From positions 1 through 64,000 of the forward strand of contig NZ_BOOK01000047.1 in assembly GCF_016863195.1 (NCBI RefSeq): a DNA stretch of 64,000 nucleotides, in the 5' to 3' direction. How positions within the stretch are numbered: position 1 is the first letter of the stretch; each line of letters starts with the position of its first letter. A program made the translations under genes and the position numbers. Below are positions 33,582 to 42,366 of the stretch, one piece after another. The notes beneath the pieces are model-generated. The model was given only the letters and a program-made list of their open reading frames with translations. It ran no database searches and had not been told where the DNA came from. The DNA comes from Paraplanobispora takensis (lineage in GTDB: Bacteria > Actinomycetota > Actinomycetes > Streptosporangiales > Streptosporangiaceae).

Positions 33582-34697
33582 ATGGAGGCAGTGCAGGCCC
33601 TCGGCCATCCGAGGGACGACCTCGGCGAGGCCCGCAGGGCCCTCGACGGGATGCTCGTGGCCCTGGTACAGGACGGCGGCTCGGACCTCCACCTGACCGC
33701 GGGCGCGCCGCCCACGATCCGGGTGAACGGGCAGATGCGGTCCCTGCCGGGCTACGACCGCCTCGCCCCCGGCGACACGCAGTGGCTGCTGCGCGCCACG
33801 GTGAGCGAGCTGCAGTGGGACCACTTCGAGCGGCACCAGGAGTTCGACGTCGGCTACAGCATCGAGGGCGTCTCCCGTTTCCGCGCCAACCTCTACCGGC
33901 AGCGCGGTTCCTACGGCGCGGTCTTCCGGGCCGTGCCGCACACGATCAAGCCGCTGGAGGAGCTGGGTCTGCCGGAGGCGGTGAGCCGCTTCTCCCAGCT
34001 GCCGCGCGGCCTGGTGCTGGTGACGGGACCGACCGGCTCGGGCAAGACCTCCACGCTCGCCGCGCTGGTCGACCTGGCCAACCGCACCCGCTCGGGGCAC
34101 ATCGTCACCATCGAGGACCCGATCGAGTTCCTCCACCAGCACAAGCGCTGCATCGTCAACCAGCGCGAGGTCGGCGCGGACACCGCGTCGTTCTCCGAGG
34201 CCCTCAAGCACGCGCTGCGCCAGGACCCGGACATCATCCTCGTCGGCGAGCTGCGCGACCTGGAGACCACCTCCACCGCGCTGTCCGCGGCCGAGACCGG
34301 TCACCTCGTCCTGGCCACCCTGCACACGCAGAGCGCCGCCCAGACGATCGACCGCGTCATCGACATCTTCCCGCCGCACCAGCAGCAGCAGGTCCGCTCG
34401 CAGCTGTCCTCGGCGCTGCAGGGCATCGTCACCCAGGCGCTGCTCCCGCGGGCGGACGGCTTCGGCCGTACGGTCGTCGCGGAGATCATGGTGGCCACCC
34501 CGGCCATCCGCAACCTCATCCGTGAGGGCAAGAACCACCAGATCCCCTCCTTCATGCAGTCCGGCGGCGGCAACGGGATGCTGGCCTTCGACCAGCACCT
34601 GGCCGAACGGGTCCGCGAGGGGATCGTCACCTTCGAGCAGGCGCTCGACATCTGCCACTCGGCCGATGAGCTGCGGCGCCTCGCGGGACGGGCGTGA
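33582..34697 (+). CDS. pilT: Twitching-motility retraction ATPase PilT
   Basis: This 371-residue hexameric ATPase drives pilus retraction. Motifs: GSDLHLTAGAPPTIRVNGQM at the N-terminus, Walker A GPTGSGKTSTLAAL, EDPIEFLH, LVGELRDLET, LATLHTQSAAQTIDR, and the PilT-specific AIRNLIREGK near the C-terminus, which is known to be needed for retraction. The ATG at 33582 is chosen because AAGGAGA lies six bases upstream; the frame extends 15 codons further. It is separated from pilB by 129 bp containing a GCCGGC hairpin, and it overlaps pilC by four bases. Its presence implies dynamic, retractable pili. Confidence 0.95.
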   Translation: MEAVQALGHPRDDLGEARRALDGMLVALVQDGGSDLHLTAGAPPTIRVNGQMRSLPGYDRLAPGDTQWLLRATVSELQWDHFERHQEFDVGYSIEGVSRFRANLYRQRGSYGAVFRAVPHTIKPLEELGLPEAVSRFSQLPRGLVLVTGPTGSGKTSTLAALVDLANRTRSGHIVTIEDPIEFLHQHKRCIVNQREVGADTASFSEALKHALRQDPDIILVGELRDLETTSTALSAAETGHLVLATLHTQSAAQTIDRVIDIFPPHQQQQVRSQLSSALQGIVTQALLPRADGFGRTVVAEIMVATPAIRNLIREGKNHQIPSFMQSGGGNGMLAFDQHLAERVREGIVTFEQALDICHSADELRRLAGRA

Positions 34698-35929
34698 GCA
34701 TGCCGGCGACCAAGACCTTCGAGTACCAGACCGTCGACCGCGACGGCAAGCACGCCAAGGGCCTGCTGGAGGCCCCCAACGAGGCGGCGGCGATCCAGCA
34801 GCTGCGCCAGCAGGGCCTCGTCCCGGTGTCGATCACCGAGGGCGGCTCGCTGCTGCGGCGCGAGATCACCGTCCCCGGCTTCGGCAGCCGCACCACGCTC
34901 AAGGACCTGGCGGTCTTCGCCCGGCAGTTCGCGACCATGACGGCCTCCGGCATGACCCTGCTGCGCTCGCTGTCGGTCCTGGAGGACCAGGCGGCCAAGC
35001 CGTCGCTGAAGAAGGCGATCAGCGAGGTGCGGGCCGACATCGAGGGGGGCATGTCGCTGTCGGCGGCCCTGGGCAAGCATCCCAAGGTCTTCCCGACGCT
35101 CATGGTCGCGATGGTGCGGGCCGGTGAGACCGGCGGCTTCCTCGACGGCGCCCTGGAGCGCATCGCCATCACCATGGAGAAGGACGCCAACCTCCGCGGC
35201 AAGATCAAGGGAGCGATGACCTATCCGGTCATCGTCCTGATCTTCACCGGAGTGCTCGTCGCGGGCGTGCTGGCCTTCATCGTCCCGGTCTTCGAGGGGA
35301 TGTTCAAACAGTTCGGCGGGGAGCTTCCGCTGCCGACGCAGATCCTCGTCACCGGCAGCCGAAACCTGGCGTGGGCGGGACCGCTGTTCGTCGCGATGGT
35401 CGCCGGCCTGAGCATCGCGTTCCGGCGGCAGCTGCGGCACAACCCGTCGCTGCGGTTGAGCTTCGACAGGCTCAAGCTGCGCCTGCCGGTCTTCGGCAAG
35501 CTGTTCGCGAAGATCGCGATCAGCCGGTTCGCCCGCAACTTCGGCACCCTGCTGGGCGTCGGCGTGCCGGTGATGCAGGCCCTGGACGTCGTGGGCGCCA
35601 CCACCGGCAACGCGGTCATCACCGAGGCCATGAAGGACCTGCAGATCGCCGTGCGCGACGGCCTTCCCATGTCCGCGCAGCTCGGCAAGCACCCGATCTT
35701 CCCCCGCATGGTCGCCCAGATGATTGAAGTCGGCGAGGAATCTGGCCAAATCAGTCAGATGCTCGACAAGGTTGCCGATTTCTATGACAGAGAGGTCGAC
35801 ACCGCGGCGGACTCGCTGACCGCGGCGATCGAACCGCTCATGGTCATCGTCATGGGCGTCGTGGTCGGAGGCATGGTCCTGTGCCTCTATCTCCCGATGT
35901 TCACGATCTACCAGAACATCCAGGGCTAG
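34694..35929 (+). CDS. pilC: Type IV pilus inner-membrane platform protein PilC
   Basis: This 411-residue protein has two GspF domains (about residues 75-200 and 275-400). Family motifs include KDLAVFARQFATMTASGMTLL, MVRAGETGGFLDGALERIA, RFARNFGTLLGVGVPVMQAL and MIEVGEESGQISQMLDKVA. Hydrophobic segments lie around 175-200, 225-240 and 378-400. It forms the rotating platform engaged by PilB and PilT. The GTG start overlaps the pilT stop as GTGA. Confidence 0.95.
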   Translation: MSMPATKTFEYQTVDRDGKHAKGLLEAPNEAAAIQQLRQQGLVPVSITEGGSLLRREITVPGFGSRTTLKDLAVFARQFATMTASGMTLLRSLSVLEDQAAKPSLKKAISEVRADIEGGMSLSAALGKHPKVFPTLMVAMVRAGETGGFLDGALERIAITMEKDANLRGKIKGAMTYPVIVLIFTGVLVAGVLAFIVPVFEGMFKQFGGELPLPTQILVTGSRNLAWAGPLFVAMVAGLSIAFRRQLRHNPSLRLSFDRLKLRLPVFGKLFAKIAISRFARNFGTLLGVGVPVMQALDVVGATTGNAVITEAMKDLQIAVRDGLPMSAQLGKHPIFPRMVAQMIEVGEESGQISQMLDKVADFYDREVDTAADSLTAAIEPLMVIVMGVVVGGMVLCLYLPMFTIYQNIQG

Positions 35930-35947
35930 TACGGCCCTCCACAAGCT

Positions 35948-35985
35948 TTCCGTGCGCGCCACGGAAGAACCGGCCGCGAGGCCGG
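35948..35985 (+). promoter_or_regulatory. Two small hairpins between pilC and pilA
   Basis: TTCCGTG...CACGGAA (35948-35966) and CCGGCC...GGCCGG (35970-35985) lie in the 118-bp gap before pilA. They could attenuate read-through or protect the pilA message. There is no U-run. Confidence 0.4.
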
Positions 35986-36047
35986 ACCGGCACCCGGGCG
36001 ACCGCCCGGAGGCCGTCTCCACCCTAACGAATCATAGGAGTATCACC

Positions 36048-36509
36048 ATGAAGGCAGCGCTCCAGCGCCTGCAGAAGCGCGCGCACGGCGACCGCGGCTT
36101 CACCCTGATCGAGCTGCTGGTGGTCGTCGTGATCATCGGCGTCCTCGTCGCCATCGCGATCCCGGTCTACATGAACTACACCAAGGGCGCGGCCGACAAG
36201 AAGGCCCAGTCCGACGCGCGCGGTGCCATCACCGCCGTGGAGAGCTACTACACGGTGAACGGCAACGCGTACCCGGCGAGCGCGTCGAAGCAGACGACGA
36301 GCTTCAACCTCGGGACCGGTACCGCCGCGCAGAACGTGGTCGTTTCGGCCGGTACCACGCTGACCTACATCAAGGACGCCACGAAGGCCGCCTACCTGAT
36401 CTGCGCCACGAACACCGACGGCTCGGGTGCGGTGTACGTGTACGACAGCACCGCGGGCGGCTCTGTCGCGGCAGTGTCCAACGCCAAGATCGACACCTGC
36501 AAGCCGTGA
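36048..36509 (+). CDS. pilA: Major type IVa pilin
   Basis: This 153-residue prepilin has a 17-residue basic leader ending in RG, cleaved before FTLIELLVVVVIIGVLVAIA, with Glu5 and the hydrophobic assembly helix of type IVa pilins. The globular part has an alpha-helix tail (AITAVESYYTVNGNAYP) and a pair of Cys residues (LICATN and the C-terminal DTCKP) that can form the D-region disulfide loop. ATG follows CATAGGAGTATCACC. Hairpins on both sides of the gene suggest separate high expression. Processed and N-methylated by the prepilin peptidase encoded next. Confidence 0.96.
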   Translation: MKAALQRLQKRAHGDRGFTLIELLVVVVIIGVLVAIAIPVYMNYTKGAADKKAQSDARGAITAVESYYTVNGNAYPASASKQTTSFNLGTGTAAQNVVVSAGTTLTYIKDATKAAYLICATNTDGSGAVYVYDSTAGGSVAAVSNAKIDTCKP

Positions 36510-36514
36510 TCTCA

Positions 36515-36551
36515 TCCGGTGGGGCGGCACCCGTAGCGCCGTCCCACCGGA
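36515..36551 (+). terminator. Hairpin between pilA and pilD
   Basis: TCCGGTGGGGCGGC (36515-36528) pairs with GCCGTCCCACCGGA (36538-36551) with one G-U position and a 9-nt loop, starting five bases after the pilA stop. It likely causes partial termination or stabilises the pilA transcript, raising pilin over downstream products. Confidence 0.6.
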
Positions 36552-36591
36552 CTCCTCTGAACAACTCATCACGAAGGAAGGAGAGACTCCG

Positions 36592-37380
36592 ATGGACGCG
36601 CTCATGCTCACTCTGGCCACCGTGCTCGGCCTCGTGGTCGGCTCCTTCCTCAACGTGGTCATCCACCGGGTCCCGCGGGCCGAGTCGCTGGTGCGGCCCG
36701 GCTCGCACTGCCCGCACTGCCGGGCACCCGTCCGGCCCTGGCAGAACGTGCCGGTGGTCAGCTGGCTCGCGCTGCGCGGCCGCTGCGCCTCCTGCCGGGA
36801 GCCGATCAGCATCCGCTACCCGCTGGTCGAGCTGACCACCGCACTGCTGTTCGCCGCCGTGACCGCTCGGTTCGGGCTGACGCCGGAACTGCCGGCCTAC
36901 CTCTACCTCGCAGCCGTCGCGGTGGCCCTCTCCATGATCGACTTCGATGTGCACCGGCTGCCCGACGCGATCGTCAAGCCGTCGTACGTCATCGGCGCCC
37001 TGTTGCTGACCCCCGCGGTGGTCGCCGGCGCCGACTGGAACGCGGCCCTGCGCTGTCTCATCGCCATGGCCGTCCTGTTCCTCTTCTACCTCGCGCTCGT
37101 CCTGATCCACCCCGCGGGGATGGGCTTCGGCGACGTCAAGCTCGCCGGTCTGCTCGGCCTCTATCTCGGCTGGCTCGGCTGGGGCGCGGTCGCCGTCGGA
37201 ACCTTCGCCGCCTTCCTGCTCGGCGGGCTGGCCGGCGTGGTGCTGATGGCCGCCGGACGAGCCGGCCGCAAGACCGCCATGCCCTTCGGCCCGGCCATGC
37301 TGGCCGGCGCCCTGCTCGCCCTGTTCGCGGCAGGACCCATCGTCTCCTGGTACGGCGGCCTCCTGCTGCCGGCCGCCTGA
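36592..37380 (+). CDS. pilD: Prepilin peptidase/N-methyltransferase PilD
   Basis: This 262-residue polytopic enzyme has the cytoplasmic Cys quartet CPHC...CASC (about residues 40-66) and the aspartyl protease motifs MIDFDVHRLPD (about 115) and GFGDVKLAGLLG (about 180), the GxGD signature. It cleaves the prepilin leader after Gly and N-methylates Phe1. The ATG at 36592 is behind GAAGGAGAGACTCCG. It serves PilA and probably the minor pilins at 39881 and 41635. Confidence 0.94.
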   Translation: MDALMLTLATVLGLVVGSFLNVVIHRVPRAESLVRPGSHCPHCRAPVRPWQNVPVVSWLALRGRCASCREPISIRYPLVELTTALLFAAVTARFGLTPELPAYLYLAAVAVALSMIDFDVHRLPDAIVKPSYVIGALLLTPAVVAGADWNAALRCLIAMAVLFLFYLALVLIHPAGMGFGDVKLAGLLGLYLGWLGWGAVAVGTFAAFLLGGLAGVVLMAAGRAGRKTAMPFGPAMLAGALLALFAAGPIVSWYGGLLLPAA

Positions 37381-37416
37381 TCCGCCCGACCCGACTTCCA
37401 CGATGAGGAGTACCTG

Positions 37417-38442
37417 ATGGCCAGCGTCAACCCGATCGGACTCGACATCGGCTCGATGTCGATCCGCGCGGTGGAGACCACGCGCGGCAAGGAGGGTCCG
37501 GTGATCACGAACTTCGGGATGTCCTTCCTGCCGCCGGGCGCCGTGCAGGGCGGCGTCGTCAACGACGCCAAGGTGGTCGCCGCCGAGCTGAAGCGCCTGT
37601 GGTCGACCAGGAAGTTCCGCAGCCGCAAGGTCGTGCTCGGCGTGACCAACCCCCAGATCGTGGTCCGCGAGATGTCGGTGACCAACCTGCCCGCCCGCGA
37701 GCTGCGTCAGTCGCTGCCCTTCCAGGTGCGCGACGCGCTGCCGCTGGCGGTCGAGCGGTCCCTGCTCGACTTCTTCCCCCTGGAGGAGCCGGGCGATAAG
37801 GAGACCGTGCGCGGGCTGCTCGTCGCCGCCCCCAAGGACGTCATCCTGAGCGCCGTGCACACCGTCGAGCAGGCCGGCCTGCACGTCGCCCGCGTGGACA
37901 TCGCCTCCTTCGCCCTGCTGCGCGCGGTGTCCCGGCTGGACGCACAGGTGGAGGCCATCGTCGACATCGGCGCGCGCTCGACGACCGTCATCGTCCACAA
38001 CGACGGAGCGCCGCTGATCTTCCGCACGCTCCCCCGGGGCGGCGCCGAGATCACCGAGGCCATCGCCTCCCGGCTCGGCATCGACGTGGCCGCCGCCGAG
38101 GAGCTCAAGTGCCGCGTCGGCGTCCTGGACAACCCCGACGCCGACAGCGCCGAGGCGATCCGCGACGCCGTACGCCCCCTCGTCACCGAGATCCGCAACT
38201 CCTTCGCCTACCTCGGCTCCGGCGACCGGCCGACCCGGGTCACCCGGATGGTCCTGTCCGGGGGCGGCGCCCTGCTGCCCGGTCTCCCCGAGACCCTGCG
38301 AACCCAGCTCGGCATCGAGGTGATGCTCACCGACCCGACCGTGCGCACCCGGCCCGGCCGCAGCCGCAGCGGCGACGACCTCGACCGGTTCCGCACGGCC
38401 GCCGCCATCTCCATCGGCCTCACCCTGGGAGCGGCAGCCTGA
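37417..38442 (+). CDS. pilM: Pilus assembly protein PilM (actin-like)
   Basis: This 341-residue cytoplasmic actin-fold protein has IGLDIGSMSIRAVE (phosphate 1), VDIGARSTTVIVHNDGAPLIFRTLPRGG (phosphate 2, shown across 200) and VLSGGGALLPGLPETLR (adenosine). PilM binds ATP and the N-terminal peptide of PilN to align the assembly. It begins the PilMNO module, in which successive stops and starts overlap by one base. ATG follows GATGAGGAGTACCTG. Confidence 0.94.
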   Translation: MASVNPIGLDIGSMSIRAVETTRGKEGPVITNFGMSFLPPGAVQGGVVNDAKVVAAELKRLWSTRKFRSRKVVLGVTNPQIVVREMSVTNLPARELRQSLPFQVRDALPLAVERSLLDFFPLEEPGDKETVRGLLVAAPKDVILSAVHTVEQAGLHVARVDIASFALLRAVSRLDAQVEAIVDIGARSTTVIVHNDGAPLIFRTLPRGGAEITEAIASRLGIDVAAAEELKCRVGVLDNPDADSAEAIRDAVRPLVTEIRNSFAYLGSGDRPTRVTRMVLSGGGALLPGLPETLRTQLGIEVMLTDPTVRTRPGRSRSGDDLDRFRTAAAISIGLTLGAAA

Positions 38443-39146
38443 TGACCGCCACAACCGTGCAGCCCGGGCCCGCCGTACCGGCGCAGGACCCGTTCCGTAC
38501 GCTGCCCATCGCCGCGGACCTGCTCCCCCCGGAGATCGTGGCCGCCCGGCGGGGCCGCAGGGTCCGTGCCATCGTCCTGTCCGCGCTGAGCGTGTTCGTC
38601 CTGGCACTGGCCGGCTGGTACGTCTTCGCCGGCTATCAGACGGCGGCCAAGGAGGAGGAACTGGTCAGCGCCGAGGCCGAAGTGCAGCGCCTGACACACG
38701 ACCAGAACGAGTTCTCCGAGCTCGTCACCACCCAGTCCGAGGCCGAAACGATCAACGGGCAGTTGTCCGCGCTGCTGGCCACCGACACGCAGTGGGCCGA
38801 CCTGCTGTCCGCCACCCGCAAGGCGGCGCCCGACGGCGTGGCGGTCACCGGCATCACCGGCAAGGTCGACGACCCGGCCGCCGGCGAAACCACCGCGAGC
38901 GAGGACGCCCTGCCCAACACCTCCGGCAAGGAGCTGGTCGGCGAGCTGACCATCACGGGCACGGGCGAGGACAAGAAGACCGTGGCCGCCTACGTCGACG
39001 CCCTCGGCAAGGTGACCGGGCTGGGCAACCCGCTGCTCACCGACGCGCACGAGATGGATCCCGGCGTGGACTTCACCGTGCACGTCGACATCACCGGTTC
39101 CGCGCTCGGCGGCCGGTTCTCCGCCGACGCGAAGAAGGGAAGCTGA
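38442..39146 (+). CDS. pilN: Pilus assembly protein PilN
   Basis: This 234-residue protein has an N-terminal cytoplasmic segment with IAADLLPPEIVAARRG, corresponding to the PilN peptide that docks into PilM. One membrane helix (about residues 45-66), a coiled coil (about 72-100) and a ferredoxin-like extracytoplasmic domain follow. Its start is inside the PilM stop (TGATG), and its stop overlaps pilO the same way. The short protein without an outer-membrane partner suits a monoderm cell. Confidence 0.9.
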   Translation: MTATTVQPGPAVPAQDPFRTLPIAADLLPPEIVAARRGRRVRAIVLSALSVFVLALAGWYVFAGYQTAAKEEELVSAEAEVQRLTHDQNEFSELVTTQSEAETINGQLSALLATDTQWADLLSATRKAAPDGVAVTGITGKVDDPAAGETTASEDALPNTSGKELVGELTITGTGEDKKTVAAYVDALGKVTGLGNPLLTDAHEMDPGVDFTVHVDITGSALGGRFSADAKKGS

Positions 39147-39715
39147 TGTTCACCGGACGTGTGGACCGCATCTGGGCGCTCGGCGGCGTCCTCGTCGCCG
39201 CGATCCTGCTCGTCGTGAGCTGGTTCTTCCTCATCAGCCCGCAGCTCGCCGAGACCGACCGCCTGCAGGAGGAGACCGAGACCGCGCACGTGCGGGCGGC
39301 GACCCTGCAGACCAGGCTCTCCCAGCTGAGGCAGGAGAACGCCGACCTGCCGCGTTACCGGGCCGAGCTCGATGAGGCCCGCCAGGCACTGCCGACGGCG
39401 GCGGAGTCGGAGCAGTTCCTGCGCCAGCTGCAGACCGCGGGCGAGACCGCCGGTGTCGGCGTCGGCACGATCACCGTCGGCGCGCCCGCCGTGGTCGAGG
39501 CCGCGGGCGTCAAGATGCACTCCCTGCCCATCGCCCTGACGGCCACCGGCGGCACCCCCGCCCTGGACGAGTTCTTGGACCAGCTCCAGCAGGTGCAGCC
39601 CCGGGCCGCGCTGATCCGCGACGTCAACGTCCAGGAGAGCGGCGAGGGAGCGGACGCGGAGACGAGCCTCACCGTCAACCTGAAGATCTTCGTCGCCCCG
39701 CCCGCGGCGAAGTGA
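39146..39715 (+). CDS. pilO: Pilus assembly protein PilO
   Basis: This 189-residue protein has a short cytoplasmic end, a membrane helix (about residues 10-30), a coiled coil rich in Leu and Glu (DRLQEETETAHVRAATLQTRLSQLRQEN region) and a C-terminal ferredoxin-like domain. It dimerises with PilN in the alignment complex. It is translationally coupled to pilN. No pilP or pilQ follows, as expected without an outer membrane. Confidence 0.9.
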   Translation: MFTGRVDRIWALGGVLVAAILLVVSWFFLISPQLAETDRLQEETETAHVRAATLQTRLSQLRQENADLPRYRAELDEARQALPTAAESEQFLRQLQTAGETAGVGVGTITVGAPAVVEAAGVKMHSLPIALTATGGTPALDEFLDQLQQVQPRAALIRDVNVQESGEGADAETSLTVNLKIFVAPPAAK

Positions 39716-39723
39716 CCCGCCCG

Positions 39724-39748
39724 CCGCGGGCCGGATCCCGGCCCGCGG
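39724..39748 (+). terminator. Hairpin after pilO
   Basis: CCGCGGGCCGG and CCGGCCCGCGG pair perfectly around a 3-nt loop, eight bases after the pilO stop. It likely ends or attenuates the pilBTCADMNO transcript. Confidence 0.6.
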
Positions 39749-39837
39749 TACGGACGTTTCCGTAAGCCCCAAGCGACGGCAAGCCCTAAACGACGGCGCG
39801 AACCCGCCGATCTGTATGACATCCGCGCAGTGCACTG
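39749..39837 (+). promoter_or_regulatory. Regulatory cluster before the minor pilin operon
   Basis: Three elements are packed here: the palindrome TACGGA-CGTT-TCCGTA (39749-39764), two 17-bp tandem repeats of the form AAGCCCyAArCGACGGC (39764-39780 and 39781-39797), and the palindrome CAGTGCACTG (39828-39837). They fall in the 165-bp gap before the minor pilin gene at 39881, so independent control of the minor pilin set is likely. Confidence 0.55.
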
Positions 39838-39880
39838 TGAAGCAACTGCCATGAACCCGTGACGAGAACGAGGAGGAGCG

Positions 39881-41635
39881 ATGCCGGTCGGCCGACCCGC
39901 CCGCTGCGCCTCCGCGCGGCCGTACCCCGGCCCACGTACCCGTCGCGCCCTCGCGCGGCCGCTCACCCGGCTGCACGCCGGTGACGACTCCGGGTTCACC
40001 CTGATCGAGGTCCTGATCGCCATGGCGGTGATCGGCACCGTCATGGCCGCGCTGGCCGTGTTCTTCACCAACTCGCTGCACTTCTCCGGCCAGCAGCGCG
40101 ACAAGCAGGTGGCCGTCCAGCTGGCCGGTGACGCCGTCGAGCGGGCCCGTGCCCTCAAGGGAACCGCTCTGTCCGCCGGTCGCAGCCAGGCCAGGACGAT
40201 GGCGCAGTGGAACAGCGCTCCCGCCGCCGTGCGCTCCTACCTGAACACGACGCAGCCGGCCTGGGACCTGTTGCTGAACGCCTCCTCCGGTGAGGGCGAC
40301 ACCGCGCCGCTGCCGACCGCGCCCAACGTCGTCAAGGTCAACGGGGTGGAGTACAAGCAGTACTGGTACGTCGGCCGCTGCCGTCAGCAGGGCCGGCCCA
40401 CGACCGCGGCCGAGCGCGCCTGCACCAGCCCCGAAGTCCCCGATCCCGCCCCCGCCAGCGTGGACGTGCCGTTCTTCCGGGTCGTGGTCGCGGTGACGTG
40501 GAAGGACACCGACTGCGACGGCGGCGAGTGCGTGTACGTCACCTCCACCCTGATGAGCGCGGCCGGCGACGCCCTGTTCAAGATCAAGCGTCCCGCGCCC
40601 ATGGTGACCAGCCCTGGCACCCAGTACGGCTACCGCACGGTGGAGCCGAACCTCCAGCTCCTGGCGAGCGGCGGGCGGCTGCCGCTGACCTGGAAGGCCA
40701 CCGGCCTGCCCCCGGGTCTGACGATGACGTCCGGCGGACTGGTCGAGGACACCCCGACGCAGCTCGGGACCTACACCGTGACCGTCACCATCACCGACCG
40801 GGACAAGGACACCGACACCGCCACCTTCACCTGGGCCGTCGCGGACCCGCTGGAGCTGACCGGGCCCGGCGACCAGGCGACCCGGGCCGGCACGGCGGTC
40901 TCGCTGCCGATCGCCTCGGCCGGCGGGCACGCCCCGCTGAGCTGGACGGCCACCGGCCTGCCCACGGGCCTGTCGATCAACGCCACCACCGGTGTCGTCA
41001 CCGGCACCCCGACGACCTACGAGACGAAGACCGTCACCGTGAAGGCCACCGACAAGGCCGGCAAGAGCGACTCGGTCACCTTCACCTGGAAGGTCCTGAC
41101 GCTGGCGCTGTCCGACCCGGGCACCCGGACCAACACCGTCGGCAACGCCGTCAGCGGGCTCTACCTGACCGCGACCGGCGGCAAGGCGCCCTACGCCTGG
41201 AGCGCCGAGAACCTCCCGGCCGGACTGCAGATCAACGCCTCGACGGGCGAGATCCGCGGCACCGTGACGGCGGGCACCCGTTACCTGGCGGAGGTCACCG
41301 TCCGGGACAGCGCGGGCGACGAGGTCACCAGGAGGTTCCAGTGGAACGTCTCGGTGCCCGCGGGCACCCTGGCCGTGACGGCTCCGACCGCCACGAGCCA
41401 GACCGGCACCGTCGGCACGGCGGTCTCGCTCACCGCCACGGCGGGGGGCGGCAGCGGCAGCGGCTACGTCTGGACGGCCGCCGAGCTGCCGCCGGGGCTG
41501 ACCATCACCGGCTCCGGACGGAACGCGCAGGTCAGCGGGACTCCCACGACCGCGGGCACCTACGTCGTCGCCCTGAAGGTGACCGACAGCGCCCAGAAGT
41601 CGGCGACGATGATGTTCACCTGGACGGTGAAGTGA
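39881..41635 (+). CDS. Minor prepilin (PilV-like) with four Ig-like repeats
   Basis: This 584-residue protein has a class III leader ending DDSG, then FTLIEVLIAMAVIGTVMAAL with Glu5 as in prepilins. A pilin-like region to about residue 240 contains Cys pairs. Four tandem Ig-like repeats of about 85 residues follow, each with a core like LTWKATGLPPGL, a turn with SGTPTTAGTY, and VTVTITDxxxxTDTATFTW. These match the He_PIG/cadherin-like putative Ig class found in surface adhesins. The ATG follows CGAGGAGGAGCG. It is translationally coupled to the next gene. It is much larger than usual PilV (about 170 residues), consistent with a tip-exposed adhesin. Confidence 0.88.
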   Translation: MPVGRPARCASARPYPGPRTRRALARPLTRLHAGDDSGFTLIEVLIAMAVIGTVMAALAVFFTNSLHFSGQQRDKQVAVQLAGDAVERARALKGTALSAGRSQARTMAQWNSAPAAVRSYLNTTQPAWDLLLNASSGEGDTAPLPTAPNVVKVNGVEYKQYWYVGRCRQQGRPTTAAERACTSPEVPDPAPASVDVPFFRVVVAVTWKDTDCDGGECVYVTSTLMSAAGDALFKIKRPAPMVTSPGTQYGYRTVEPNLQLLASGGRLPLTWKATGLPPGLTMTSGGLVEDTPTQLGTYTVTVTITDRDKDTDTATFTWAVADPLELTGPGDQATRAGTAVSLPIASAGGHAPLSWTATGLPTGLSINATTGVVTGTPTTYETKTVTVKATDKAGKSDSVTFTWKVLTLALSDPGTRTNTVGNAVSGLYLTATGGKAPYAWSAENLPAGLQINASTGEIRGTVTAGTRYLAEVTVRDSAGDEVTRRFQWNVSVPAGTLAVTAPTATSQTGTVGTAVSLTATAGGGSGSGYVWTAAELPPGLTITGSGRNAQVSGTPTTAGTYVVALKVTDSAQKSATMMFTWTVK

Positions 41636-42366
41636 TGCGCGGGCGGCGGCTCTCCCCCCGGCTCGCCGCGCGCCTGCGGGGCGTCCGGTCCTCCGGGGAC
41701 GCCGGGATCTCGCTGGTCGAGGTCATGGTGACCGTCGGCATCATGGGCGTCCTGATGGCGATCTTCACGGCCGGCATCCTGCAGGTCTACCGCTCGGTCA
41801 ACGTCACCGAGTCGGTGGCGGCCGCCCAGTCCCAGCTGAACATCATGTTCCAGCGGCTGGACAAGGAGGTCCGCTACGCGTCCTGGGTCGCCGAGCCCGG
41901 CCTGGTCCGCAACCGCTGGTACGTGGAGTACGCCTACATGGAGTACGACAAGACGAATGCGCAGACCGGCGCGCAGACCGGCAAGGCGCAGTGCGGGCAG
42001 CTGCGCCTTGACCTCGGCACGGGCGTCATGCAGCGGGTCCAATGGACGCCCGGCTCACCGCCCGCGGAGGGCCGGCCGGGACAGACGCTGGCCTCGCAGA
42101 TCGTGACCACCGGTCTGGGCTCCGGCACGGCGACCCCGCCGTTCGAGCTGCAGAAGGCGGGCTCCTTCCCGTACGGCGGAATGAACAGCTCCGCCGTCGG
42201 CGCCCGCTTCGCCCCCGACTTCCAGCGGCTGCGCCTGCACATGACCACCCGCGTGAGCAGCTCGCCGGACGCCGCCCCCGTGGAGACCGACATCACCTTC
42301 ACCGCCCTGAACACCTCCAGAGACACCTCCGCCGACAACGTCTGCGACGAAGGGAGACCGCAGTGA
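41635..42366 (+). CDS. Minor prepilin (PilW-like)
   Basis: This 243-residue protein has leader ending GDAG then ISLVEVMVTVGIMGVLMAIF, with Glu5 in place and Ile1 instead of Phe. A PilW-like helix follows (NVTESVAAAQSQLNIMFQRLDKEVRYAS), then a beta-rich globular part. Its ATG overlaps the stop of the Ig-repeat gene by one base, and its stop overlaps the lectin gene by four. It is probably part of a priming complex for pilus assembly. Confidence 0.87.
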   Translation: MRGRRLSPRLAARLRGVRSSGDAGISLVEVMVTVGIMGVLMAIFTAGILQVYRSVNVTESVAAAQSQLNIMFQRLDKEVRYASWVAEPGLVRNRWYVEYAYMEYDKTNAQTGAQTGKAQCGQLRLDLGTGVMQRVQWTPGSPPAEGRPGQTLASQIVTTGLGSGTATPPFELQKAGSFPYGGMNSSAVGARFAPDFQRLRLHMTTRVSSSPDAAPVETDITFTALNTSRDTSADNVCDEGRPQ

